Assembly (NCBI GenBank): GCA_028023455.1
Contig: JAQFVV010012434.1
Location: 8,057,355-8,121,354 of the forward strand
From: Epiperipatus broadwayi
Lineage: Eukaryota; Onychophora; Udeonychophora; Euonychophora; Peripatidae
Direction of reading: 5' to 3'
Length of the DNA stretch: 64,000 nt
Numbering within the stretch: position 1 is the first letter of the stretch; every line of letters starts with the position of its first letter. Position numbers and translations under genes: made by a program. The notes beneath the pieces are model-generated. The model worked only from the letters and a program-made list of their open reading frames with translations. It was not told the origin of the DNA and did not search any database. This document shows, in pieces, positions 36,461 to 47,824 of this stretch.

Positions 36461-36760
36461 TATTGGATTTTATAAGGTCTGAACAAAATATGGGATTCCC
36501 ACATTGTATGGGTCAATTCCCACATCTCAGCCAATTCTAAGATATCTCAATAAAATGTTTCAACATTAATTTGAGTGCATCCTCATCACATCTACCCACT
36601 TATTGGATTTTATAAGGTCTGAACAAAATATGGGATTCCCACATTGTATGGGTCAATTCCCACATTGTATGGGTCAATTCCCACATCTCAGCCAATTCTA
36701 AGATATCTCAATAAAATGTTTCAACATTAATTTGAGTGCATCCTCATCACATCTACCTAC
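36461..36760. repeat. Tandem duplication of ~140 bp within the LTR element
   Basis: The unit from TATTGGATTTTATAAGGTCT to CACATCTACC occurs twice (36461-36600 and from 36601). The second copy has a further internal 21-bp duplication containing CACATTGTATGGGTCAATTC. Confidence 0.95.
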
Positions 36761-36884
36761 TCTAGCTATTTACTCATGAACAATGCTGTCTTCCTCATTA
36801 CAATATACTTGCATATACCCATTTACATTTTTTTATAAACTCTTTTTTCACATACTTTAATCATGATCATCTGTTTATGAATAA

Positions 36885-37326
36885 CTAAGCTTCTGTACTT
36901 GGCAGTCCTTCTTGACAACCACTGTATGGCTTTAATATCTGAGCATTATAACTTCCTTTTATTTCTTCATCAATATTTAACCAAAGTGCATTTGGGCCAG
37001 CTTGTTTCACAATAGCATACGGTCCAGCATATTGTTGACAAAATTTATGATAAACATTACCCATTGGTTTACTTGGGTTATGTGTTCTCACAAAAACCTT
37101 GTCTCAAATCTTAGTGATGTTTACTTTTCTTCCCCTTCTTATTTCTAAAATTAGATTTATTAATTAACTTTTGGTGAGCCATCTGAATTTTAGTTTTTAT
37201 GTCATAGTGATTACATTCAATTGGAGGTTGGTATTTTACAAATAGTGAAGGAATAGGTTGGTTAAAATGTAGTTGGATGGGTGTAAATCCAGTAGATTCA
37301 TTTGCACCCCAATTTATGTAATTCAC
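36885..37326 (-). pseudogene. Integrase C-terminal remnant of the LTR element
   Basis: Two adjoining minus-strand frames. 37326-37111 reads WGANESTGFTPIQLHFNQP, matching the end of a retroviral-type integrase core, where STG(F/Y)(S/T)P is typical. 37091-36885 reads FCQQYAGPYAIVKQAGPNAL, then YNAQILKPYSG, the SH3-like C-terminal fold (GPY...LKPY) of Ty3/gypsy integrases. The DDE catalytic core, RT and protease upstream are absent. A frameshift or stop lies around 37100. Confidence 0.65.
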
Positions 37327-37525
37327 TACTCATTCTGTCTGCTTCACCCACCCCCTATTACTTTTATAAGATTTAATAGTCAAAAGTAAACTTAACATTT
37401 TTTTTCTTTTATATACATATATACTCACTTAACATTATTTACAGGGTTCAATCATTAAGAAAGTCCATTTTTATGTTCCATGTCACAATCATGAAGCCTG
37501 TCCATTAATTTGTGCCTTTCTCTTT

Positions 37526-38104
37526 TTAAGGACTTTCATTCACATATTCAATAAATGTGAAGGGACCTTCATAAGTGTTGCAAAGCTTATGGAACCTGAG
37601 ACCTTTTTGTTTCTTTGTAGGTAGTATAGTTGACTCCAGTATCATCTGGCAACTGTCTATGACTTGGTCATCTTCCTGATTATGAAGAGACTTGTGCCAT
37701 AATACACATTCAAGATGAACAAGTGTATCGACTTCATTTGTCCTTTCAAAGTTGGCTTCACTAATGGGACAATTTTCTTTTGTGAAAAGCCTTTGAGCAT
37801 ATAATAGCCTTTCTTGGATTTTGTTAATATGTTCATGGACCTTGTATTTAGAACAAACTGTATGTTCTGAACATTGGATGCTCACTTTAACTTGTTTTTC
37901 TTGATCGTCTAATGTTTTCGTTCCCATACTCTTCATGGGAAGGATTGAATCAGCATCATTCCAAAATGTTTTTGGGATTGCTCCTCCCAACTTAAAATTT
38001 TCTATTATATCTTCAGATACTTGCTGAGTACAAGTAGCAGAAGATTCAAATTCAAGAGAAATTTTCACAGTAGAAGAATACTTAGTACTTTGATTGGATT
38101 CCAA
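37526..38104 (-). pseudogene. Retrotransposon internal ORF, unrecognised, with GPF-type tail
   Basis: A 192-codon frame with no catalytic motif. Its end (KGLRFHKLCNTYEGPFTFIEYVN) resembles the GPY/F segment of integrase C-termini, so this may be a second, diverged integrase tail left by internal rearrangement. The upstream part, rich in Glu, Lys and Gln, is unassigned. It overlaps the end of the coiled-coil frame 38625-38065 in another frame, suggesting a frameshifted polyprotein. Confidence 0.4.
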
Positions 38105-39026
38105 AATGAAACTAGGTGGTTTTTTATATCATTAATATCACAGCTCATACTATCTATCCTATTATTAATATCATAAGTTTTAGATTCTATCCTATCTATA
38201 TTTTTCTTTATACACATTATCTTTGCTTCCAAATTACTATTTATTTTCATCTCCAAATCATCAATATCAGTTTTGGTTACCATAGTAAACTTTATATCAT
38301 CTATCTTAGTGGATTCCTGGGCTTGGTGAACCTTCTTAATTTTATTCTCGATTTGAGTGGTAATACTTTCCTTAAATTCAGTATATTGCTCTTGACACTG
38401 CAAGTTCACTGCATCTGTATTTATTCTCATCTCTTCTACATTTTGCTTTAATTCCACACTATTGTTATACACTTTATTTATCTCTGAAGATAACTGCTCC
38501 ATGGCTGTAGAAAATTTCATTTCAATGCCACTAATTCTTTTCTTAACCTCCTCATCCAATTTGTCAATATCAGCCTTAGTTACCATGTTGCTTATTTCAG
38601 CCTTGATTATACTATCTGCCACCATGGCATCCTGCCACTCATGCTGCTATATCAGCCTGCTCCATGTTACCATCCAACCACTCATGTATCCATCTGACCA
38701 TTCATGTCCTTCATCTGACCCAATAATGTTTGGAACATCTGCATCATGGCTCCACTATCTTCTGTAACCTGTGTTAGCCCAATTCCAGGTGATTGAGCAG
38801 ACTGTTCATTTGAGTCTTCTTGAATTTGAGATATCATTTGTTTTTCCTCTTGCATTGAGAAAGAATGCTCAGCTCCAACCATTGAACCCCCGGACACATT
38901 TATGTCTACTGATCCTACTTGTTCCATATTAGGATCATGCTCAACTTCACTGCCACTAACATCCTGTGGCTTTACATTTAACTCTTTATTCATATCTGAT
39001 AAATACCTCCCACTTCTGAGAAACAT
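38065..39026 (-). pseudogene. Gag-like region with coiled coil
   Basis: Frame 39026-38682 starts MFLRSGRYLSD, is acidic and Gln/Met-rich and ends at MKDMNGQMDT. After a frame change, 38625-38065 continues as a 186-codon heptad-rich segment (repeated ADIDKLDEEVKKRI- and TDIDDLEMKINSNL-type heptads), a predicted coiled coil. The position just downstream of the 5' LTR leader fits Gag. There is no CCHC zinc knuckle. It is broken by stops between 38625 and 38682. Confidence 0.55.
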
Positions 39027-39514
39027 ACAAAATAAATTAATACTTTTCTTTAAAATATCTACTCTATGGCAAAATTATTTCTTTTTATATAATATTCTAT
39101 AATATGTCATAGGATCTCCTACCAACTTGTGTCATCTCATGTGATTTTGGTTACCTTAAGTATTTTACATATCATTGGTATTAATGCCGGTTTTATATAT
39201 TTTGCCCTTTATCTGCTTCACTTGCCTACTCTTATTAGATTCTTGATCATCTATTTAGTTTTGGCCTCTATTTATCAATTCATACCTTCACTCAGAGTTA
39301 TTTGAACTTATTGTGGATTGACTAAATTAATTATACCATTAAGTTGCCACACCATTTAATCCATAGGGTTATATAATATATAGTCTATTAAGTGATTAAC
39401 TAAAATATGATGTATCAGGTTATACTGAAATTATGGACAATTTCTCATAAATTCAATTTATGTCACACTAAAAATATACAGTAACATATGATAGACTTAA
39501 CTCTTTAAAGCTCA

Positions 39515-39812
39515 ACACATTGTGTACCAAAATGTAACAGACAAAACTTTTCACATGCAGTGAATCTAAGTATTCAAGCTTACCACATTGCATGCCAAAA
39601 ATGTAACAGACAATAAACTAGAATGAATTTAATAATTGGCTATTATGAATGCGATGTGATAATCAACTTTCATTAAGTCTATATATGCTGGTGTACCTAT
39701 TATTCAGGCTTCACTGTTGATGGTGTCAAAAATGTAACAGTATGTAGTTTGTATCTGTGGTGAACTTAAATTTTCAGGCCCAAAACATTGTGCGCCAAAA
39801 TATGTAACGGAC
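39515..39812 (-). repeat. Repeated LTR/primer-site junction motif
   Basis: Four degenerate copies of CATTG(T/C)....CCAAAAATGTAAC(A/G)GAC occur at about 39515, 39584, 39716 and 39785. The last is the true boundary between 5' LTR and leader. The first pair and the last pair are each about 69 bp apart, and three copies are preceded by a TTCAGGC- or TTCAAGC-like block. Confidence 0.75.
39785..39799 (-). other. Putative primer binding site
   Basis: Minus strand TTGGCGCACAATG starts 3-4 nt inside the 5' LTR end (CCGTTACA). TGG-initial sequences complementary to a tRNA 3' CCA end are expected here. I cannot assign the tRNA. Confidence 0.5.
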
Positions 39813-42567
39813 CGTAAATACTATCAACAGTCCTTTAAGAATGAATTATATATTTAGGTTATATACTCATCCATACCTCTAAAGATCTGACAGATACTGA
39901 CAGCCAAAAGAATGATTAGCATTTCACAATTTTGAGATAGATAAAAGAATTCAATCACTGCTCTTAAAGTATACAATGTTTCATGAACACTCAGATGATC
40001 ATCACATTTCAGTCTCTCTAAGCTACTACAACCCATAATAGTTTTCTGCAAACACTATTGCACTGCCCTGCTTACATCCAAGTCTTAGGGGCTATTATTA
40101 TAAAATATTGCCTTGCTCATCTTTGGGAGTCTTAGAGACAAATATTATACATATATCAAAAAGAACTATACCTTACTCTCTCTGGAGTCTTAAAGGTAAA
40201 ATCATGGCAGGACTACTGTTAACTGCTTCATGATAAATAGTAACTAACATGATAATTTGGGTTGGAGCAGTGAATGAGATCAATCAGTCACAAGTGACAT
40301 GAATACATCACATCCTCAAGACAATGACAAAAATTCCCCATCCAACATCAATACTTGCAACAGAACCAACCAAACTTCAACAATCAAATATCCAATCCAA
40401 CCTTAAAAATTATAGATTTTCTACAACAAAATATGTAACGGACCATAAAACCCTTTAGGATGGTACACCCAGAGCCTTCTCTACTTACAGGTCCTATTAC
40501 TACTCAGGGTTCTAACTCAGTGTAGACATTTGCCTTTAACTCTGCTCAAGGATGGATTTAAATAGGATGGCAATAATATGACCTCTATATAGATCCTTAA
40601 TGGCTATTGCTAATAATATATTTAAAAAAAATCTGTATACATGTATAATAGCTATTCTGGTGAGTGAAGTATGAATGATGCTTAATAATCTAGAGACCAG
40701 AGAAACAAAGATTTTAACTTCAAACAACAAATATTTATTTATGAAATTGGGGTTAAATTTATAATATTTATGAATTAATAAAATATATACATGGATATAA
40801 TAAAATATTGATTTATCTTTACTACAATAAGACTAGCTATGATTTAAATATTAACATATCAATTGAAATAAAAATTATAAAATTATAGTGCATAATGTAC
40901 AATATAAAGTATCAATTATTTTAAATATGAAATTATATTACTAGATGTACCATTATCATTTTGTTTATGTCCTTTAAATGTATCTCAAGGTTATGTCCAT
41001 GAATTGCTAATTTGTGTATTGTGGATATAGTTCATTCATAAGGCTGTTAATCATTTAAACAAGAAAATGTTATATATATTTACTTATTAATTAGTTTGAT
41101 TTTAATATATTAATTGTCTAATAAATGTAAATATTTAAAATCTTACCTTTTGTCTTTAAGTCATTGTCCAGTTTAATTTAAGCATTCAATTACGCTAATA
41201 TTTTATTTACAAACATATATAATATATTTATGTATACCTTTGTATTTTTCTCTCCCTATAAAAATCTAAACAAATGGGTTCTTTTAAAAAAAATGTTTGT
41301 TACAAATGAATAAAAGGGTGAGAAAAAATTCATAACTCAACTCTCAGTATACATTTTAAAAAAAATATTTAAAGCATAAAATTAAATGAAATTTCGGAAT
41401 TCCTTAAAACAATAGCAAGTTAAATTTTCAAGAGCAGCTTCTGTATTCTTAGCAGATAATGTCTTTCTTTTATTCACATATATTAAATCATGTTAAACAT
41501 TCCAAGCATTAACAATTCCCATGACGAAATCGAATTCCTGGGCATTTGATTTTATAGCCATTGCCTTTCCAATTGCATCTCCAGATCATTCCATGCTGAT
41601 TTAAACATTAAATATACCAATGAATATTATCCTCCATCCCATGCCAACGACACCAAGGAGATAGAAAGATCGCCTGACTCTTAATTAGCAAAATTGCATC
41701 GTTAGATATTATTTACACATGTATAAATTGTTAAATATAAATCTTTTTCCAAGGCTTGCGTTATAATATAAAACGAACGCTATTTCTATGCAGTTTTTAT
41801 TTATATATATATATATGAGATGCATGATAAAGATTTTACTTTAAAAGTAATAAAAATTAGTGTTAATAAAGTTCTATTTCATCATTAGTTGAGTTTATCT
41901 TTTACAAGAAACATTTTATAGTAATTATATTTTTGACAACGATAAATAACTATGAAGCTCTTAGCATTTATTTGAACGAATGAAAGTTCATCAATTAAAC
42001 AATGCTTTTTTTCCTTTTTTAAAATATTTTACACTAGTAAATAATAAAATTCCAAATATTAAACAGTTTATTTTTAATAACGAAAGGAAATCATAATAAC
42101 TAATATAATAACAATTAAAATATTCTTATTCTACAACTTTACTTTCATGCCTCCATTTGAACAAAAAAACAACCAACAACTAAAAATTCCTGTTGCTTAG
42201 TTTTTTTCCACGTTCCAAAATCAACAAAGGTTTACTCTTTTTTTCTCTCTTTTAAACAAAAGAAACTTGGTTACTAAAATTTAATGTCAAATATTTTCTT
42301 TATTATTTTTGTCACGTCATGATTTAAAATCTTACACATTCATGTATAGATGTGTGTATGTAGATATTTTATTTTACATTTAATAAAAAATAAATTTGTT
42401 CATTCCTTCATGAAGGTATGATTATGTTTGTATATATATATGTGTATGTTTCCAAATATCTAAAAAAAATGTTTTAAAAGTTGGCGGCCTATTTAATCTT
42501 TATACATGTTATCCCAAACATCAGTTACTTATTATTATTTTTTATAAGGATTGGGCATCACCTTACA
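39803..42567 (-). repeat. 5' LTR (2765 bp)
   Basis: Direct copy of the left LTR over its whole length. It has about 86 bp (about 42421-42510) absent from the other LTR, either an insertion here or a deletion there. It also has the internal terminal-motif copy at about 40432 (ATATGTAACGGACCATAAA). Both copies contain a short (AT)n, at 35435 and 41804. Confidence 0.92.
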
Positions 42568-44684
42568 GCATATAAAAGAAATAGATATTATTTAGACAGG
42601 AGGCATGATTTTAATTATTCAATTTTGAATTTTTTTATTAGGCAATTTAGACAGAATGGGTCAAATTTCTATTGGAAAAAATATGAAAGAAAATTAAAGT
42701 GGTTGGTTGGGAAAGTTAATAAAATTTATTGTAGTGATAAAGTGATAGAGTAATGTTTCTGATGATAGAGTTGTTAATCTTTCTGACATTAAGCTAAATG
42801 ATAGAGAATTAGATATTCTTGGTAAAGGCCCTAATTTTGTTCCATTTCATTCAAAAAATATAGTTTTTCATACAATTTTGTCTATTGAGTCTAGTAATTT
42901 GAGTGATGAATAGAAAGTTGGTATTCAATCGATTTTGAATAAAAGTTTAAAAAGGAAAAAAAAAAGTTTGTGGTTAATCCTGCTGAGGTTAGACATCTTA
43001 AGAATAGGTTAATTGCTAATGATGTAATCATTTCTCATGAAGACAAAGCTGGTAGGTTTGTCATTATGAAAGGAGATGAATTCAAAGAGAAAATGGATAG
43101 GGAATTAAATAATGGTAAATATATGTTTTTAGATAAAGATCCTGGTAATTTAATTAAAAGAAAATTGATAGATATTATGAAGAAAATGGTTAATTTAAAA
43201 ATTTTTAATAGAGTAGATTATTTAAAATGATATCCAAATGAGTTCATATCAGCTAAGATGTTTGTGAATATTAAAACTCATAAAGATGGTTTTCCTTTAA
43301 GATTTATTTTTGATTTTACAGGTAGTGTTGTAGAGGGTATTTCTGAATTCTTGAATAATTTTTTAAAACAATTTGTTGATTTTGGTCATTACACAGTTTC
43401 TTCTTCTTTTGAGGCTTTTGATAAGATTAATAATTTTAAAATGGAAAGTAATTGGGTATTTGGCAGTTTAGATATTGAAAATATGTATCAGTCTGTTAAT
43501 AGGTTAAGCAGTATTGATGCTCTTATGTCTGTTTTGATTAAGAAAAGCTCTTTATCAAAAAATAAAATTAAGGTAATTAAAGATTTGCTTTTGTTATTGG
43601 AAGATTCTATGTATTTTACTTATAAAGGTAATTTTTATAAGATTGAGGAAGGGTGCATAATAGGTTATATTATTTCTCCTTTAGTATGTTCAGTTTATAT
43701 TAATTATATGGAAGAGGTAATTATTATTAAAAAGAATTGTTTATATGTAAAGTTATTTGTTAGATATGTTGATGATTGTTTATTTGTAGTTGGGAATGAT
43801 AAATTGAAGGAATTTGTAAATGAGTTTAATTGTTTTGATCCTTCTATAAAATTTGTGTTAGAAGGAAGAGGGTTAGATATTGGTAAGTTAAAATTTTTAG
43901 ATCTTTTGGTGATAAAAAATGTAGAAAATTATTGTTTACTATGCAGTCATTTAGTTAAAAGTAGAGAATTAAGATCTATAATTAAACCTGATAGCTATCA
44001 CTCTGTATCTCATAAAGTAGCTCCTTTAAGGAATTATTGCCATAGGAATAATATATTAAATAATTCTAGTAGGGTAGCTTTGTTTCAGAAATGTCAATTT
44101 TATAAAGATTACATGAGGGTTGGTTACTCTGATAAATTTATTAAAAGTATTTTATTTAATAGTAATATTTGTAAGGATGTAAAGGATAAAAAAAAAATAT
44201 GATTTTATTTCTTTGCCATTTAAATTGTCTTCTGATAAAATTGTATGTAGAAATAGTAAATTGTTTGGAAATAAGAAAATTGCTTGGAAAAGGGGTGTTA
44301 CATTGAATAATTTATTAAATAATACAAAAAAATTTTTTGATAGAAAGACTATTTCTGGTGTAGTATATTTTATCCCTTGTTTATTGTAAGGGGGTCTACA
44401 TATGTCAGAGTAGTTTGACTTTAAATGAAAGAATAAAGGTTCATAAAAGTAGAGTTAAAAATAGATATCTTAGTTCTGCTTTGTATGTCCATGAAAAAGT
44501 TACAGGCCACACTATTAATTTGGATGAAGCTAAGGTTGTCTTCTTTGAGAGAAATGAATTCAAAAGAAGAATTAAAGAATCTTTATTATTGAGAATTTAT
44601 TATTCTGAAGCAATTAACTTATTTAAGAGTTCTTTTAATATTAACGGTGGATGGGAAGTGAATGGCTTTGTGGGTAATGTTTAA
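42568..44684 (+). pseudogene. PLE unit 3 RT-GIY-YIG protein, part after the LTR insertion
   Basis: The longest residual PLE frame is here (43258-44202, 314 codons). Motif A SLDIENMY has its Asp at residue 72. Motif B is SPLVCSVYINYMEE (about 140-153) and YVDD is at residues 170-173. The region between RT and endonuclease ends in CKDVKDKKK at a run of A residues, where a 1-nt expansion (44190-44200) shifts frame. The GIY-YIG core has the same 2-nt deletion as units 1, 2 and 4. The C-terminus is intact to VNGFVGNV. The open frame starting at 42481 fuses LTR end and PLE by chance. Confidence 0.88.
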
Positions 44685-45081
44685 TATTATATATATTGTA
44701 TAGTTTTTGTAGTTCTTTACACTTGAGAAGTTTGTTTGTAGCAGTGAAACCTTTGGTTGTGTTTTAATATTATTTTTATGCTGATCTAGTTGAATTTTGG
44801 ATTTGGGATAATTTTAATTATATATTGACTAGTTTCGCTTTATGTTTGTAATGTTTATATTTTAATGAGTTTTTTTTTTGCTTTTAAGAGTAGTTTTGTT
44901 GATGTAGTGTAAAGAAATTTTTTTATATATTTGAATTTTATTTATGTATATTAAGTTTGTTGTTTGAGTTTGTTTGAAAGAGTATATGTTTGTTTTTATT
45001 TAGTTATATATATATAGAAGTGTGTGTATGTTCTATTTTGTATTAATTTATAAGTATTTGTAATTGGGTTTTTTTCTCAAT

Positions 45082-47425
45082 ATGGGTTTGTGGAGTTTAG
45101 TTATTAATAATTTTTCATTGAATGATATTAGAGGGATTAAAAATTTGTCTAGATTGAGTGATAGGATAGAGTCTTTAAGATGGCAGATTTATTTTTTTTA
45201 AAAATGTAGGGAATTTAGGATATTTTCTAGGTGTTGTGTTATTAATTTTAGTAGATATAAAAATTTGCTTCAAAATAGGAATTTGGTTTTTAAGTTACAA
45301 ACGTATATTTTGAATAGCTTTTTAAAAGAAAATTTTGTAAAGTTTTACAAATTTATTTATGTATATAAAAGAAATAGATATTATTTAGACTGGAGGCATG
45401 ATTTTAATTATTCCATTTTGAATTTTTTTTATGAGGCAATTTAAACAGAATAGGTCAAATTTCTATTGTAAAAAATATGAAAGAAAATTAAAGTGGTTGT
45501 TTGGGAAAGTTAATAAAATTTATTGTAGTGATAAAGGGTATGAAAATAATGTTTCTGATGATAGAGTTGTTAATCTTTCTGACATTAAGGTAAATGATAG
45601 AGAATTAGATATTCTTGGTAAAGGCCCTAATTTTGTTCCATTTCATTCAAAAAATATAGTTTTTCATACAATTTCGTCTATTGAGTCTAGTAATTTGAGT
45701 GAACAGAAAGTTGGTATTCAATCGATTTTGAATAAAAGTTTAAAAAGGAAAGAAAAATTTGTGGTTAATCCTGCTGAGGTTAGACATCTTAAGAATAGAT
45801 TAATTGCTAATGATGCAATCATTTCTCATGAAGACAAATCTGGTAGGTTTGTCATTATGAAAGGAGATGAATTCAAAGGGAAAATCGATAGGGAATTAAA
45901 CAATGATAAATATATGTTTTTAGATAAAGATCCAGGTAATTTAATTAAAAGAAAATTGATAGATATTATGAATAAAATGGCTAATTTAAAATTTTTTAAT
46001 AGAGATTATTTAAAATGCTATCCAAATGATTTCATATGAGCTAAGATGTTTGTAAATATTAAAACTCATAAAGATGGTTTTCCTTTAAGATTTATTTTTG
46101 ATTTTGCAGGTAGTGTTGTAGAGAGTATTTTTGAATTCTTGAATAATTTTTTAAAACAATTTGTTGATTTTGGTCATTACACAGTTTCTTCTTCTTTTGA
46201 GGTGTTTGAAAGATTAATAATTTTAAAATGAAAAGTAATTGGGTATGTGGCAGTTTAGATATTGAAAATATGTATCAGTCTGTTAATAGGTTAAGCAGTA
46301 TTGATACTCTTATGTCTGTTTTGATTAAAAAAAGCTCTTTATCAAAAAATAAAATTAAGGTAATTAAAGATTTGCTTTTGTTATTGGAAGATTCTATGTA
46401 TTTTACTTATAAAGGTAATTTTTGTAAGATTAAGGAAGGGTGGATAATAGGTTATATTATTTCTCCTTTAGTATGTTCAGTTTATATTAATTATATGGAA
46501 GAGGTAATTATTATTAAAAAGAATTGTTTATATGTAAAGTTATTTGTTAGATATGTTGATTGTTTATTTGTAGTTGAGAATGATAAATGGAAGGAATTTG
46601 TAAATGAGTTTAATTGTTTTGATCCTTCTATAAAATTTGTGTTAGAAGGAGGGGGGTTAGATATTGGTAAGTTAAAATTTTTAGATCTTTTGGTGATAAA
46701 AAATGTAGAAACTTATTGTATACTATTCAGTCATTTAGTTAAAAGTAAAGAATTAAGATCTATAATTAAACCTGATAGCTATCAGTCTGTATCTCATAAA
46801 GTAGCTGTTTTAAGGAATTATTGCCATAGGAATAATAAATTAAATAATTCTAGTAGGGTAGCTTTGTTTCAGAAATGTCAATTTTATAAAGATTACCTGA
46901 GGGTTGCTTACTCTAATAAATTTATTAAAAGTATTTTATTTAATAGTAATATTTGTAAGGATGTAAAGGATAAAGAAAAATATGATTTTATTTCTTTGCC
47001 ATTTAAATTGTCTTATAAAATGGTACTAGAAATAGTAAATTGTTTAGAAATAAGAAAATTGCTTGGAAAAGGGGTGTTACATTGAATAATTTATTAAATA
47101 ATACAAAAGAAATTTTTGATAGACTTTCTAGTGTAGTATATTTTATCCCTTGTTTATTGTAAGAAGGTCTACATAGGTCAGAGTATTTTGAGTTTAAATG
47201 AAAGGATAAAGGTTCATAATAGTAGAGTTAAAAATAGATATCTTAGTTCTGCTTTGTATGTCCATGGAGAAGATACAGGCCACACTATTAATTGTGATGA
47301 AGCTAAGGTTGTCTTCTTTGAGAGAAGAATTAAAGAATCTTTATTATTGAAAATGTATTATTCTGAAGAAATTAACATATTTAAGAGGTCTTAGGGGAAG
47401 TGAATGGATTTGTGGGTAATGGTTA
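45082..47425 (+). pseudogene. PLE unit 4 RT-GIY-YIG protein, disrupted
   Basis: It starts MGLWSLVINN at 45082. Frames 45431-46039 (202 codons) and 46228-47085 (285 codons) carry the N-terminal extension and RT. The catalytic box lost one Asp: the sequence reads RYVDCLFVV where sister copies read RYVDDCLFVV, so RT would be inactive even if the frame were whole. It shares the frameshift block before motif A with unit 2, the C-terminal deletion with unit 1, and the GIY-YIG deletion with units 1-3. Confidence 0.88.
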
Positions 47426-47824
47426 ATATATATATTGTATAGTTTTTGTAGTTCTTTACACTTGAGAAGTCTGTTTGTAGCAATGAAACCTTTTGTTGTG
47501 TTTTAATATTTTTCTGCTGGTCTAGTTGAATTTTAGATTTGGGGTAATTTTAATTATATATTGACTAGTTTAGCTTTATGCTTGTAATGTTTAAATTTTA
47601 TTGAATTTCTTTGCATTTAAGAGTAGTTTTGTTGATGTAGTGTAAAGATTTTTTTTCTTTGATATATTTGAATTTTATTTATGTATATTAAGTTTGTTGT
47701 TTGAGTTTGTTTGAAAGAGTATATGTTTGTTTTTATTTAGTTATATATATATATAAAAGTATGTGTATGTTTTACTTTGTATTAATTTATAAGTGTATTC
47801 GTAATTGGGTTTTTTTTTCTCAAT

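Larger units (their letters stand above)
33423..42567 (-). mobile_element. LTR retrotransposon, Ty3/gypsy-like, internally deleted, nested in PLE unit 3
   Basis: Two direct LTRs of about 2.7 kb (33423-36095, 39803-42567) both begin TG and end CA. The flanks are GTAT (33419-33422) and GCAT (42568-42571), a 4-bp target duplication with one change, as the uninterrupted PLE units confirm. Orientation is minus: a polypurine tract AAGGTTGGGGGAAA lies directly next to the inner edge of the left (3') LTR, and a primer-binding-site-like TGGCGCACAATG follows the right (5') LTR. The internal region is only 3.7 kb and lacks protease, RT and RNase H, so it is non-autonomous or deleted. The LTRs differ at scattered sites. 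Confidence 0.9.

Noticed and set aside
42481-42753. 90-codon frame spanning an LTR/PLE boundary
   Set aside because: Chance fusion of the LTR end with PLE coding sequence across the insertion site.
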